A stretch of 61,519 nt of DNA, from contig CAJWMI010000002.1 of NCBI GenBank assembly GCA_913043185.1, positions 1 to 61,519 of the forward strand, given 5' to 3'. The stretch comes from an uncultured Fidelibacterota bacterium. Its GTDB lineage: Bacteria > Marinisomatota > Marinisomatia > Marinisomatales > UBA1611. The first letter of the stretch is position 1. Every line of letters begins with the position of its first letter. The notes under the pieces were generated by a model. It searched no databases, was not told where the DNA came from, and was given only the letters and a program-made list of their open reading frames with translations. Positions 42,909 through 52,594 of this stretch are shown here, one piece after another. A program made the translations under genes and the position numbers.

Positions 42909-45689
42909 GTGAAATTTAGTTTGTTTAAAAACTGGATTTTTTTCTATTCCTGGTTTTTATTATCAATTACAAGTGCTGAAATATCTGGAGAACTCCGTAT
43001 TTGCGCTTTAATGGTTAGTTTTCAAGAGGATGATAAAGAGAGCACAACGGGAAACGGAAAATTTTTAAGTGCCATAGAAGGTATTGACTGTGGAACCTAT
43101 CATATTGATTCACCGCCACATGACGGAATGTACTTTCACTCTCAGTTAAAGGCAGCCAATAATTATTTTCAGTCTGTTTCATATGGGAAATTTGGGATTA
43201 ACCTTACCGATAGCGATATATATCCAGGAGCATCTGCATCATATGAATTATCACAATCTATGTCTTACTATTACCCATACAATGAAGAAAATATTTCAGA
43301 AGATAGACTTGTAGAACTATTTAAAGAGTCAATTGAAACAGCTTTTATAGCGGATGCTATAGATTATTCTATTTATGACCTTGTAATTGTTTTTCACGCT
43401 GGTATTGGGCAGGATTTTTCACTTCCTTTTTTAGACCCTACTCCTGAAGATATTCCATCAACATATGTTGATCCTAATATGATAAAAAATTCTACAGGTG
43501 AAAACGGTATCACAATTGGATCATCTACAATAGAAAAAGGAATTATTCTGCCAGAGACCCAAAACCATCTCAACTACGCAATCTCTAATTCTATGTTCGC
43601 TAGTGAGTCTGATCCATGTGATTATCAGTATGGATTAACCGGAACCTTATCACTAATGATTGGATTTGCAGTAGGCTTACCTCCACTTTGGGATATTGAA
43701 AGTGGTAAAAGTCGAATTGGTGTTTTTGGTCTGATGGATCAAGGGTCTAACAATGGAAGAGGAATTGTACCTTCACCTCCAGATCCTTGGTCCCGAATCC
43801 ATGCTGGCTGGGAGTTACCAACTATCGTTACTGATAATTCTCAGGTTAATCTCCCAAAAATAAGTCAGAATAAAATTATTAGAGTTGATATTAATGAGAC
43901 AGAATACTTTTTAATAGAAAACAGAATAAATCATTACCGAAAAGGTGTAAGTCTAGACTCAATTAGATTTAAAACCTGGCAAGATACAGATAACTACCCT
44001 TCTTTCATAAAAAGTTTAAAAGACTCTGTGAGTATAGAGAGTGATAATAATGGTGTAATAACAAGGATACCAGACTATGATATTGGACTTCCAGGTTCTG
44101 GTTTACTCATATGGCATATTGATGAAAACAGAATTCAACACGGAATTGATGATTATTCAATTAATAAAGATATAAATTTACCTGGAATTGATATTGAAGA
44201 AGCTGACGGAGCTCAAGATATCGGACAACAATCGTTTTTTATGTTTAATGATCCATCATCGGGGTATTTTGGAGATATGTGGTTTGCTGAGAATGAGGAA
44301 TATTATAGGGCAAACCCTCAGAGTAAGGGTTCACTGCCTTCATTTTATGATAATTCTTACCCAAACACGAGCTCAAACAATGGTTCAAAGAGTCACATTT
44401 CTATAGAAAATATAGGGTCAGCACATGACACGGCCACGTTTAATATTATTAATACTCTAAAGCCGTATGGATATAGTGATTCTAGCGCATATTATCGAGC
44501 TTTTTTTACATTAGATAATGCTGGATCAACTATATTATTGATTGGTGGCTTGGACTCACTATGGTTTATAAAGAATATCAATAACAGTTCTCGTACTTAT
44601 TTTCATTCACTCATTTCAAATGAAGTTTTGATTGGTATAAATAATTCAGGAGAAGTTCCTTTGGTTGAGGTTTTTGAATATTTTCATAATAGTATGATAC
44701 ATTCAGTATATGAGTATGATAATGATTATGAGAATCTTTCTTTTAGAGGCTCTGTTACAATTGACTCTCTAGTGTATCCGGTATATCGAAATAATTTTCA
44801 AGAAAAGTCACTATTAAATCAACAACAATGGGATGAACATAATAGTTCTGTATTTGGTCATCAAATCGTCTATAGAATTAATGAACAAAATGGAATATCC
44901 ATTACTAGTACTAGTGGAGAGGAAAACGTATTAAATGAGCTGTCACCGAGTTCTATTTCTGGTATTGATCTTAATCTGGATGCAATACCTGATTTGCTAG
45001 TTAGAGATAGTAGCAATATGCTTTCAGCCTATAATTATCAATTAATTAAATTACCCAACTTCCCCATTGATTATAGAATAACTGGCACAATTTTAGCTAA
45101 AAACATATTTGGTGATAATCATCCCGAAATCATTGCTAAGTCAATGGACTCCAGCTCTATTTATATTTTTGATCACCAAGGCAGCTTGTTGTCCACTATT
45201 GCTACTGAAAAAAATGATCATCTAGTATTAATAACAACTATTAATCAAAAGAACTGTATTGTTACAAGATTTAATATTTTTCAATTTAATGATTATGTTA
45301 ATAGCCAAGGAAATCAATGGGTGAGTGAGCATGGGGATCAAGGAAATAGCAGGATGTTAGACATTCAATATACAACATCAAATACGAGTGAAAAAATAGT
45401 ATCGAATGCTTACTGCTATCCAAATCCAATTAAAACTAATGGAGGAACTATTCGTATAGAAACAAACAATCCAACCTACATAGAGGTTAAGGTTTATGAT
45501 GCAGCGGGCTATTTCATTAAAAAATACTCTAGTAATGTGATTTCTAATGGGATATCTATTACCGAGTGGAAATTTGATACGAGTAAATTGGAATCGGGGA
45601 TATATTTTGCATACTTAGTGGCAAAGGCAAATTCTTCAAGCAAAAAATCAGACTATTCCCAAATAATTAAGATTGCAGTTATAAAATAA
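42909..45689 (+). CDS. M6-like peptidase homologue with T9SS sorting domain, zinc motif lost
   Basis: A 926-residue secreted protein starting at GTG 42909, with a signal peptide (about 1-25). Residues about 25-330 resemble M6 (immune inhibitor A-type) peptidases: LVIVFHAGIGQDFS, then GLPPLWDIES with RIGVFGLMDQGS and WSRIHAGW. The zinc-binding HExGH expected before GLP reads L249-M-I-G-F253, so both His ligands and the catalytic Glu are missing. A beta-rich middle follows with GSGLLIWHIDENRI (about 398). The C-terminus (about 833-926) is a T9SS type A sorting domain: YCYPNPIKTNGG and ESGIYFAYLVA. Likely a surface-exported, non-catalytic protein. Confidence 0.85.
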   Translation: MKFSLFKNWIFFYSWFLLSITSAEISGELRICALMVSFQEDDKESTTGNGKFLSAIEGIDCGTYHIDSPPHDGMYFHSQLKAANNYFQSVSYGKFGINLTDSDIYPGASASYELSQSMSYYYPYNEENISEDRLVELFKESIETAFIADAIDYSIYDLVIVFHAGIGQDFSLPFLDPTPEDIPSTYVDPNMIKNSTGENGITIGSSTIEKGIILPETQNHLNYAISNSMFASESDPCDYQYGLTGTLSLMIGFAVGLPPLWDIESGKSRIGVFGLMDQGSNNGRGIVPSPPDPWSRIHAGWELPTIVTDNSQVNLPKISQNKIIRVDINETEYFLIENRINHYRKGVSLDSIRFKTWQDTDNYPSFIKSLKDSVSIESDNNGVITRIPDYDIGLPGSGLLIWHIDENRIQHGIDDYSINKDINLPGIDIEEADGAQDIGQQSFFMFNDPSSGYFGDMWFAENEEYYRANPQSKGSLPSFYDNSYPNTSSNNGSKSHISIENIGSAHDTATFNIINTLKPYGYSDSSAYYRAFFTLDNAGSTILLIGGLDSLWFIKNINNSSRTYFHSLISNEVLIGINNSGEVPLVEVFEYFHNSMIHSVYEYDNDYENLSFRGSVTIDSLVYPVYRNNFQEKSLLNQQQWDEHNSSVFGHQIVYRINEQNGISITSTSGEENVLNELSPSSISGIDLNLDAIPDLLVRDSSNMLSAYNYQLIKLPNFPIDYRITGTILAKNIFGDNHPEIIAKSMDSSSIYIFDHQGSLLSTIATEKNDHLVLITTINQKNCIVTRFNIFQFNDYVNSQGNQWVSEHGDQGNSRMLDIQYTTSNTSEKIVSNAYCYPNPIKTNGGTIRIETNNPTYIEVKVYDAAGYFIKKYSSNVISNGISITEWKFDTSKLESGIYFAYLVAKANSSSKKSDYSQIIKIAVIK

Positions 45690-45691
45690 AG

Positions 45692-48637
45692 ATGAATAGG
45701 TTTATTTTATTTGTCCTACTATCAATCATTTTTGGTCAAGCTAAATATAATCATCCAGAGCTTGATTGGTATACATTTGAGACCGAGAATTTTAACATTC
45801 ATTACCATCCTGAAACCGAAATATCTGCGAGAGAAGCAGCCACGGTAGCTGAATTAATTTATCCCAAGATAACTGAATTCTATGAGTTTGAGCCAGAAGA
45901 TAAAACTGACATTATTCTTAAAGATACCGATGACTATTCCAATGGCGCTGCCTATTATTATGATAATAAAATTGTTATCTGGGCCTCGCCATTAAATTTT
46001 GAATTAAGAGGAAGTCACAGGTGGTTACAGAATGTAATTACTCATGAGTTTGCACACATTGTGTCACTGCAAAAGTCAATGAAAATGGGGACGCATATTC
46101 CTGGCGCTTATTTTCAGTTTATGGGATATGAAAAAGAAAAAAGGAAGGATGTTCTCTATGGATATCCAAGGACTCTGGTCAGTTATCCTATACCAGGTAC
46201 AATTGTGCCGCCATGGTTAGCTGAAGGTGTTGCTCAGTTTATGTATGATGGTGCTGACTGGGATCATTGGGACACACACAGAGATATGATTTTAAGAGAC
46301 AGATCTATAAATAACAATTTATTGACATTTGATGAGATGAACACTTTTGGCAAGAAGGGTATAGGAAACGAGTCAACATACAACGCAGGTTTTGCCTTAA
46401 CCAGGTATATATCCTATAAGTATGGATCAGCTGCGTTAAAAAAAATAATGACAGATCTTTCAAAACCGTTCCAATTTTCTATTGATGATGCTATTTATAA
46501 TATATTAGATATTAGCGGGTATGATCTCTATGATGATTTCATATTTTCCATAAAGAACAGATATGATACTCTTGTTAAACCAATTGAGATAAATCATATA
46601 AAGCCTAATATAATTATAGATGAAGGAAGTACAAATATCTTTCCATCTTGGTCTCCAGATAGTAATAGATTTTTATACTTGAGTAATAAAGAGAATGATT
46701 TTTTTGGTCAAACAGACTTATATCTATACGATTTAAATGATAATAAGGAGCAAAAAATATCTGGTTCTGTATTCTCAGCACCGGCCTGGAATCCTAATGG
46801 CGATGTAGTCTATTTTAGTAAGAAACCTAAGTTTCCTGATAAAAATGGATCTAAATACTATGATCTGTATGAGTATCATTTAGAGACAAAAAAAGAAGCA
46901 AGAATAACGGAATCTTCTAGGGGTTTTTCACCGGTATTTATTACTCAAGATAGTAGTATTGCTTATCTATCCACGAAAGACGGTGCGCAGGATATATATC
47001 AAATAAATTTAAAAACCAGAGAGATAAATCAAATAACAGAGTTTAATGATAGGCCTATAGTTAGTAGCCTAGTATATAACGAAAAAAACCATAGTCTATA
47101 TTTTGATATTTCTACAAATCACTATAGAGATATTGGAACAATATCCTTGTCTGATACAGTATATAAGATGGTTTTGAATAGTCCAATGTGGGATGAGAGA
47201 AACGTGACTTTTATGGATAACGGAGCACTTATTTATTCCAGTGATAGAAGTGGAATATTTAATCTATACTGCATTGACTCATTAAATAAGATTCAAGGAT
47301 ATATTACTAATGTATATGGTGGCGCGTTTATGCCTAGTATTAATAAAAATGGGAAGGTGCTATACTCTGTTTATGATAATGGAGGCTATAAAATAGCTAT
47401 TATAGATTCGGTGGCGCTTATTGATGAGTCATTGGTCGGTTATTCGCCTTCATATTACAAAAAAAATAAAGAATTTTCTGAACCCGTTATGAAGCTTAAT
47501 AACACAGAATCTTTTGTCTATAATGATAAATTTCCTAATATGTTTGTTATGCCAAAATTGATGATAGACTATGGTACTACAAAGCCTGGAATTTATTTTT
47601 ATTCTAGTGAGATTTTAGATCGTTTAAGCCTTTTTGGTGGAATTTCTATTAATAATTTATTGGACTCTGACTTATTTTTTATATTTGAGTTTAACCGTTT
47701 GTTTCCAACATTATTCTTTGAAACCTATTATATAACAAGAAATACAACCGATAAACTAGAATATCAAGATATCTATGAGATTGACAGTGATATCAAATTC
47801 AGGATGATATTATTCAGGCCGGGATTAAGGATTCCTCTTTACGGTAGCACGTTGGAAATTTTTAGTTCGTGGCAAAGATATAGGGCCTTTATTAATGAAT
47901 CATTGCCATCGGAGATGATTGAAGCAGGAGCTGCATATGATTATTACCGTGGTGCATCTATCAATGCTGATTGGAAAATAGATATAATTAAACCTAGGCT
48001 AGATGGGGGTATTAATCCATCAAATGGTTTAAAACTCTCAGCTAAAATTGATATCGAAAATAATAAATTTATTGAGGGATTGGACTTTTCAGATGCAGGA
48101 ACATTAGTTGAAAAATTCATAGATAATAATCTTGTACGTTTGCAGAGTGATTTTATTTATCATTATGAGCTTCCGTGGTTTGAAAGATGGACAACATCAA
48201 TCCATATAAATGGAGGATATATAACGAATACAGAGGTGGATTCATTCTTTCATTTTTTTAACGGAGGAATGAGTGGAATAAAAGGGTATCCATTTTATAG
48301 TATTGAGGGTACAAAAACAGCTTTGTTTGATCTTTCTTTTAGACTTCCATTAGTGCGAGAAAAGCATATAAAGTTAGGTTGGTTTATTTTACAAAATAGT
48401 GTACTCGGTACTATTTTTCAGTTTGGAGATGCATGGAGAGATAAAACTGACCAGGCATGGAAAAAGTCAATTGGTATTCAATGGCGTGTTAATGGATTTT
48501 CTTTTTATAATTATCCTACAGCAATTGAGTTAGAAATACACCAAGGATTAAATAAATTCGATAGAGTAATTAAAGGAGAAACATACTCATATGGTAAAGA
48601 ACTTAGAACATATTTCAGGGTCTTGTTTGATTTTTAG
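45692..48637 (+). CDS. Gluzincin-like metallopeptidase with propeller and barrel-like C-terminus
   Basis: A 981-residue exported protein. Residues about 30-270 are a peptidase MA-like domain with zinc motif HEFAH (118-122) and the third ligand Glu178 in WLAEGVAQF, so the active site is complete. Residues about 300-610 contain PD40-type propeller repeats (FPSWSPDSNRFLYLSN, APAWNPNGDVVYFS, SSRGFSPVF). Residues about 640-981 look like an outer-membrane barrel with GMSGIKGYPFYSIEGTKTA, a surface-antigen (BamA-like) element, and a terminal Phe. It would display a protease at the outer membrane. It follows the T9SS cargo gene by 2 bases. Confidence 0.8.
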   Translation: MNRFILFVLLSIIFGQAKYNHPELDWYTFETENFNIHYHPETEISAREAATVAELIYPKITEFYEFEPEDKTDIILKDTDDYSNGAAYYYDNKIVIWASPLNFELRGSHRWLQNVITHEFAHIVSLQKSMKMGTHIPGAYFQFMGYEKEKRKDVLYGYPRTLVSYPIPGTIVPPWLAEGVAQFMYDGADWDHWDTHRDMILRDRSINNNLLTFDEMNTFGKKGIGNESTYNAGFALTRYISYKYGSAALKKIMTDLSKPFQFSIDDAIYNILDISGYDLYDDFIFSIKNRYDTLVKPIEINHIKPNIIIDEGSTNIFPSWSPDSNRFLYLSNKENDFFGQTDLYLYDLNDNKEQKISGSVFSAPAWNPNGDVVYFSKKPKFPDKNGSKYYDLYEYHLETKKEARITESSRGFSPVFITQDSSIAYLSTKDGAQDIYQINLKTREINQITEFNDRPIVSSLVYNEKNHSLYFDISTNHYRDIGTISLSDTVYKMVLNSPMWDERNVTFMDNGALIYSSDRSGIFNLYCIDSLNKIQGYITNVYGGAFMPSINKNGKVLYSVYDNGGYKIAIIDSVALIDESLVGYSPSYYKKNKEFSEPVMKLNNTESFVYNDKFPNMFVMPKLMIDYGTTKPGIYFYSSEILDRLSLFGGISINNLLDSDLFFIFEFNRLFPTLFFETYYITRNTTDKLEYQDIYEIDSDIKFRMILFRPGLRIPLYGSTLEIFSSWQRYRAFINESLPSEMIEAGAAYDYYRGASINADWKIDIIKPRLDGGINPSNGLKLSAKIDIENNKFIEGLDFSDAGTLVEKFIDNNLVRLQSDFIYHYELPWFERWTTSIHINGGYITNTEVDSFFHFFNGGMSGIKGYPFYSIEGTKTALFDLSFRLPLVREKHIKLGWFILQNSVLGTIFQFGDAWRDKTDQAWKKSIGIQWRVNGFSFYNYPTAIELEIHQGLNKFDRVIKGETYSYGKELRTYFRVLFDF

Positions 48638-49517
48638 ATTAATATTGTTACTTATCCTTATTATTCCCCTAAATGGTCAAGATTCAACAAAAGTGATTGT
48701 GGATAAAGATTCTACATTCTATCCGGGTAAACCATTAATGATGTCTCTAATAGTTCCAGGTTTGGGGCAATTATATAATAAAGAACCAATATGGAAACCA
48801 AGCCTATTTATCGGTTCAGAAATATTAAGTTTGGCAAGCATCTTGTATGCAAATAAAAAAGCAGATGAGATTAGAATGAATTATCAAGAATTTGCTGATA
48901 ATAATTGGAGCCTACAAAACTGGTGGAATTTTACCCAGTCAGGACCATCAGTCATTGAAAATAATGGTATGTACTTTACAGATAATAAGCTAAAGGCAAT
49001 GCGAAGCTATATTGGAACCCATCATCTAACAATTCATCTGAAAGGTGATCTGTTAAATCTATTTAATACAGAGTTTTTAACCTCAGACAGTCTCGCTCTA
49101 ATTTCCAATTATTTAGGCTCTGAAGATGTTAGTATGGTTAAAGATAGACACTACTACGAAAACATTGGAAAATATGATCAATTTGTTGGTGGATGGTCAG
49201 ACGTGTCTACAGATTGGTATTGGGAGGAGAAAGATGTAGGTGACAGTGTTGAGATTGTAATAAAAACTCCAAATAAGCAGGATTATCTTGATGAAAGGTA
49301 TAAGGCAAATCAGTGGCTATCCTTCGCTAAATTCAGTGTTAGCGCTATGATGTTTAATCATGTTTTGAGCGGATTAGAGGCCGTATGGGCTAATAGAAAT
49401 AAAGATTCTCATGATGTTAATCAAGACAAGAAAAAAGTAGATCTAGATCTGGGTTTACTTTTCAATCCAAACAATATTATAGGTATTGGAGGATTAACAC
49501 TTAGGTTAAGTTTTTAA
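48591..49517 (+). CDS. DUF5683-like membrane-associated protein
   Basis: A 308-residue protein with an N-terminal hydrophobic segment (about 15-30) and then the DUF5683-like core KPLMMSLIVPGLGQLYNKEPIWKP (about 47-70), with a second hydrophobic stretch. The central region is Trp- and Tyr-rich, followed by a transmembrane-like segment (about 245-262) and a short tail. DUF5683 proteins are widespread in FCB bacteria, often near envelope and division genes; function unknown. The start overlaps the previous gene by 47 bases; a shorter start would lose the signal-like segment. Confidence 0.7.
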   Translation: MVKNLEHISGSCLIFRLILLLILIIPLNGQDSTKVIVDKDSTFYPGKPLMMSLIVPGLGQLYNKEPIWKPSLFIGSEILSLASILYANKKADEIRMNYQEFADNNWSLQNWWNFTQSGPSVIENNGMYFTDNKLKAMRSYIGTHHLTIHLKGDLLNLFNTEFLTSDSLALISNYLGSEDVSMVKDRHYYENIGKYDQFVGGWSDVSTDWYWEEKDVGDSVEIVIKTPNKQDYLDERYKANQWLSFAKFSVSAMMFNHVLSGLEAVWANRNKDSHDVNQDKKKVDLDLGLLFNPNNIIGIGGLTLRLSF

Positions 49518-49518
49518 G

Positions 49519-50253
49519 ATGTATAGAGTTTATTTTTTATTATTTATGTTTATTGGATGTTCTTCAACGCTTCCTGATGAATCTTTATCATTAGCGGAGC
49601 ATTTAAAAATTGGTATGGATTATTTGGATGAAGAAAAATATGTCAAGGCACAAGATGAGTTTAAATTTGTATTATCAAGAGGAACTGGAACTGATTATGG
49701 CGATGATGCACAATTTTTTTTAGCAGAATCTTATTTTTTAAATGATCAGTTCATCCTATCTATTAAAGAATATGAAAATCTTACCAGGAAAATGGCTTTC
49801 AGTCCATTTTTTGAAAAATCGAGATTCAGGATTTGCGAGGCTTATCGTATTGAAAGTCCTGACTACTACAATGATCAGTCTTATACGGAAAAGGCTCTAG
49901 AAAGATATCAAGAATTTTTAGACGATTTTCCAGAATCAGAGCATGTTCAGAATGTCACTGAGTCAATGTCTATTTTAAGAAATAAACTAGCAAAGAAACT
50001 TTATGAGACTGGAGTTCTTTATTTAAAAATGGATGAGTTTGAACCGGCTAGAATGTCATTCAATAATGTCCTAGACCAATACTATGATACGGATATTGTT
50101 GAAGAGGTCCATGTTGGTGTTATAAAATCATATATAAAAAGTAATAAGATTAAACAGGCAAAAGAATATTGGCTAAATAAAGGTCAGGAAGATATCGTCA
50201 GTGAAGAATTAATTAATGAAATTGAGCATTTGTTTGCAGAAGTAGAAAAATAA
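49519..50253 (+). CDS. BamD-like outer-membrane assembly lipoprotein
   Basis: A 244-residue lipoprotein (lipobox FIGCSS, Cys about 14) with five TPR units: GMDYLDEEKYVKAQDEFKFV, AQFFLAESYFLNDQFILSIKEYENL, then a third with RFRICEAYRIESPDYYNDQ, and YRIESP/YQEFLDDFPES. This matches BamD (YfiO), which helps BamA fold outer-membrane barrels. It sits among outer-membrane protein genes, which fits. It abuts nadD (stop and start share a base). Confidence 0.85.
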   Translation: MYRVYFLLFMFIGCSSTLPDESLSLAEHLKIGMDYLDEEKYVKAQDEFKFVLSRGTGTDYGDDAQFFLAESYFLNDQFILSIKEYENLTRKMAFSPFFEKSRFRICEAYRIESPDYYNDQSYTEKALERYQEFLDDFPESEHVQNVTESMSILRNKLAKKLYETGVLYLKMDEFEPARMSFNNVLDQYYDTDIVEEVHVGVIKSYIKSNKIKQAKEYWLNKGQEDIVSEELINEIEHLFAEVEK

Positions 50254-50840
50254 TGAAAATTTGTCTATTTGGTGGAACATTTGACCCTCCTCACATAGGT
50301 CACCTGCTTATCGCTCAAACAGTTTATGAGGCTGAGGATTTTGATAAAATACTTTTTATTCCAGCATTCGCACCACCTCATAAAAATGGTATAACTCCGA
50401 TGAAGCATAGGATAGAGATGGTAAAAATCGCAATAAGTGATAATCCAAATTTTGAATATTCAGATGTTGACATAGTCAGAAGAGGAATCTCATATACTAT
50501 CGATTCTATTATTGATATTAAACGTAAATACGAATTAACTAATGATGAAATTTATTATCTAATAGGGAGCGACAGTCTAATTGATTTTAAAAACTGGAAA
50601 GACTCTAAAGAAATTTTAGACGAATGTAATGTTATTGTAGCAATTCGCCCTGGATTCAGGCCTAGTGATATTCCACACTGGATTTTGCAAAAGGTTCATT
50701 TTGCTAACATACCAAGGTTTGAGCTCTCTTCATCTAAAATAAGATCCAGATGGGTGAAAAATTTAACAATAAGGTATATGGTTACTCTACCTATTTGGGA
50801 ATATATAAATGAAAATAGCCTTTACAGCAGTAAAGGTTAA
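50253..50840 (+). CDS. nadD: Nicotinate-nucleotide adenylyltransferase
   Basis: A 195-residue nucleotidyltransferase of NAD synthesis. It has the T/HxGH core as GGTFDPPHIGHLLIAQ (6-21), the NadD-type FIPAFAPPHK (about 37-46), the YYLIGSDSLIDFKNW segment (about 108-122) and the C-terminal ISSxxIR-like SSSKIRSR near 165. The HPPHK-type element (here PPHK) separates it from CoaD, which is encoded at 58.3 kb. It is the last gene before a convergent antiporter gene with only 2 bases between stops. Confidence 0.93.
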   Translation: MKICLFGGTFDPPHIGHLLIAQTVYEAEDFDKILFIPAFAPPHKNGITPMKHRIEMVKIAISDNPNFEYSDVDIVRRGISYTIDSIIDIKRKYELTNDEIYYLIGSDSLIDFKNWKDSKEILDECNVIVAIRPGFRPSDIPHWILQKVHFANIPRFELSSSKIRSRWVKNLTIRYMVTLPIWEYINENSLYSSKG

Positions 50841-50842
50841 TA

Positions 50843-51784
50843 TTATCCAGCAAAATCCAGGTACCACCTAACCAGATTTAGTGATACTAGCAGGGTGCCC
50901 TCTATTCTACTTATTTGCCAGCCTGTCCTCATCATTATTAGTACCATAGAAACCATAATAATAAGCACAATAATACTGGAGTGAATATCGACCTGTATAT
51001 GAGTTGGATTAATGATTCCAGCAAGACCTAGAACACCCAATAGATTAAATAGGTCACTGCCTATTAAATTACCTATCGCCATACCATGCTTTTCCTTAAA
51101 CGCTGCTGTAAGAGAAGTGGCAAGCTCTGGCGCAGAAGTTCCTGCTGCAACTATTGTTACGGCAATTACCCAGTCTGATACACCAAAAGTTCGCGCCAAT
51201 GAAGATGCGTGTTCGACCATAAGGTGACCACCAAGTACAATTAAAAACAAGCCTAAAAAGAAAAATGCATATGATTGAATATTAGCTGACTTAGGATGTG
51301 TTTCTTCAATCGGTTCTTTTTTAATGAATAGAAATACGATATATCCTATTAAAGTAAGGAAAAGTAGTAATCCTTCTATGGCTGCAATATTATCACTGAT
51401 ATCCCAACCATTGAACCCGAAGAAGAGTATGTAGATTAAAATGGTAACAGATAATAGAAAGAAACCATCACGATATAATAATTTTGGTGTGATATGTATT
51501 GCCCTGATCATGGCCGTACCACCCAAAATAAATCCAAGATTAAATATGTTTGATCCAACAACATTTCCAATAGATATATCTGTCTGACCAGTGATGGCGG
51601 CACGTATGGTAACTGCAAACTCAGGTGCTGAAGTACCAAATGCCACAACCGTTAGTCCTATTACAAGGTCAGATATTTTTAGAGAGTGGGCTATCTCTGA
51701 AGCGGCGTCAACAAGATAATCAGCACCTTTCCAGAGCATTATAATAGATGCACCGACTAAAATGATATCTAATAATAAGATCAT
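50843..51784 (-). CDS. Calcium/sodium antiporter (CaCA family, YrbG-like)
   Basis: A 313-residue membrane protein with ten predicted helices in two inverted repeats. Each repeat has the ion-binding motif: VVAFGTSAPEFAVTIRAA with SIGNVVGSNIFNLGFILG in the first, and VAAGTSAPELATSLTAA with AIGNLIGSDLFNLLGVLG in the second. The acidic residues of both GTSAPE motifs are present. It exchanges Ca2+ for Na+ across the inner membrane. It is the only minus-strand gene right of 8 kb and shares a 156-base intergenic region with ftsE (divergent). Confidence 0.93.
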   Translation of the reverse strand: MILLLDIILVGASIIMLWKGADYLVDAASEIAHSLKISDLVIGLTVVAFGTSAPEFAVTIRAAITGQTDISIGNVVGSNIFNLGFILGGTAMIRAIHITPKLLYRDGFFLLSVTILIYILFFGFNGWDISDNIAAIEGLLLFLTLIGYIVFLFIKKEPIEETHPKSANIQSYAFFFLGLFLIVLGGHLMVEHASSLARTFGVSDWVIAVTIVAAGTSAPELATSLTAAFKEKHGMAIGNLIGSDLFNLLGVLGLAGIINPTHIQVDIHSSIIVLIIMVSMVLIMMRTGWQISRIEGTLLVSLNLVRWYLDFAG

Positions 51785-51940
51785 TTATTAATTATTGTTT
51801 TATGATTGGTTTTTAAGAAGAAATTAAAGTTACGCATATTAATTGGTATGTATATTGCTAATTCTTTAAATATAAGATTAACCTCTAATTGTCAATCTTC
51901 GTAGCTTTTTCTATGTATAATAAATAAGTAATTTAACAGT

Positions 51941-52594
51941 ATGATAGAATTTCAAAATGTTTCTTACACCTATAATAAAGGTAATGGTGTTACAAATTTA
52001 AATTTTTCGATAGATGATGGTGATTTTGTTTTTTTGATTGGATCTACTGGATCTGGAAAAACTACATTAATGAGACTAATTTATTTTGACTTGTGGTGTG
52101 ATACCGGAAGGATTCAAGTAGGAGATCATAAGTCGGAATTTATAAGAAAAAAACATGTTCCCCATATCAGAAGAAATATAGGAATGGTTTTTCAAGATTA
52201 TCACCTTCTTAATGATCGCAATGTATTTCATAATGTTGCCTTGCCGCTACATGTGATGGGCTATAATGCAAGTGAGATACCGTATAGAGTAGAAGAAGCA
52301 CTAGAGCTTGTTGGTTTTGAAGGAAAAAGAGGCCACTATCCAGATGAACTTTCAGGAGGTGAGAAACAAAGAGTAACGCTTGCTCGCGCGATAGTTAAGG
52401 AGCCCGATATTATACTAGCAGATGAACCCACAGGGAACTTAGATCCTGTAGCTGCTTTTGAACTTGTACAGTTATTAGAAACAATCAATAATAATGGTAC
52501 GACTATCTTAATGGCTTCTCATAATTATAATCTAATTAAGGGTCGTGGTCGTAGGATACTAGAGCTAAAAGATGGAGCGATTAGAGGAAGTTAA
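51941..52594 (+). CDS. ftsE: Cell division ATP-binding protein FtsE
   Basis: A 217-residue ABC ATPase. Walker A is GSTGSGKTT (about 34-42), the Q-loop region is NIGMVFQDYHLLNDRNVFHNVALPL, the signature is LSGGEKQR (about 141-148) and Walker B is ILADEPTGNLDP (about 161-172). The short length, the LLNDRNVFHNVALPL segment and the partner ftsX are typical of FtsE, which with FtsX activates peptidoglycan hydrolases at the septum. It overlaps ftsX by one base. Confidence 0.95.
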   Translation: MIEFQNVSYTYNKGNGVTNLNFSIDDGDFVFLIGSTGSGKTTLMRLIYFDLWCDTGRIQVGDHKSEFIRKKHVPHIRRNIGMVFQDYHLLNDRNVFHNVALPLHVMGYNASEIPYRVEEALELVGFEGKRGHYPDELSGGEKQRVTLARAIVKEPDIILADEPTGNLDPVAAFELVQLLETINNNGTTILMASHNYNLIKGRGRRILELKDGAIRGS

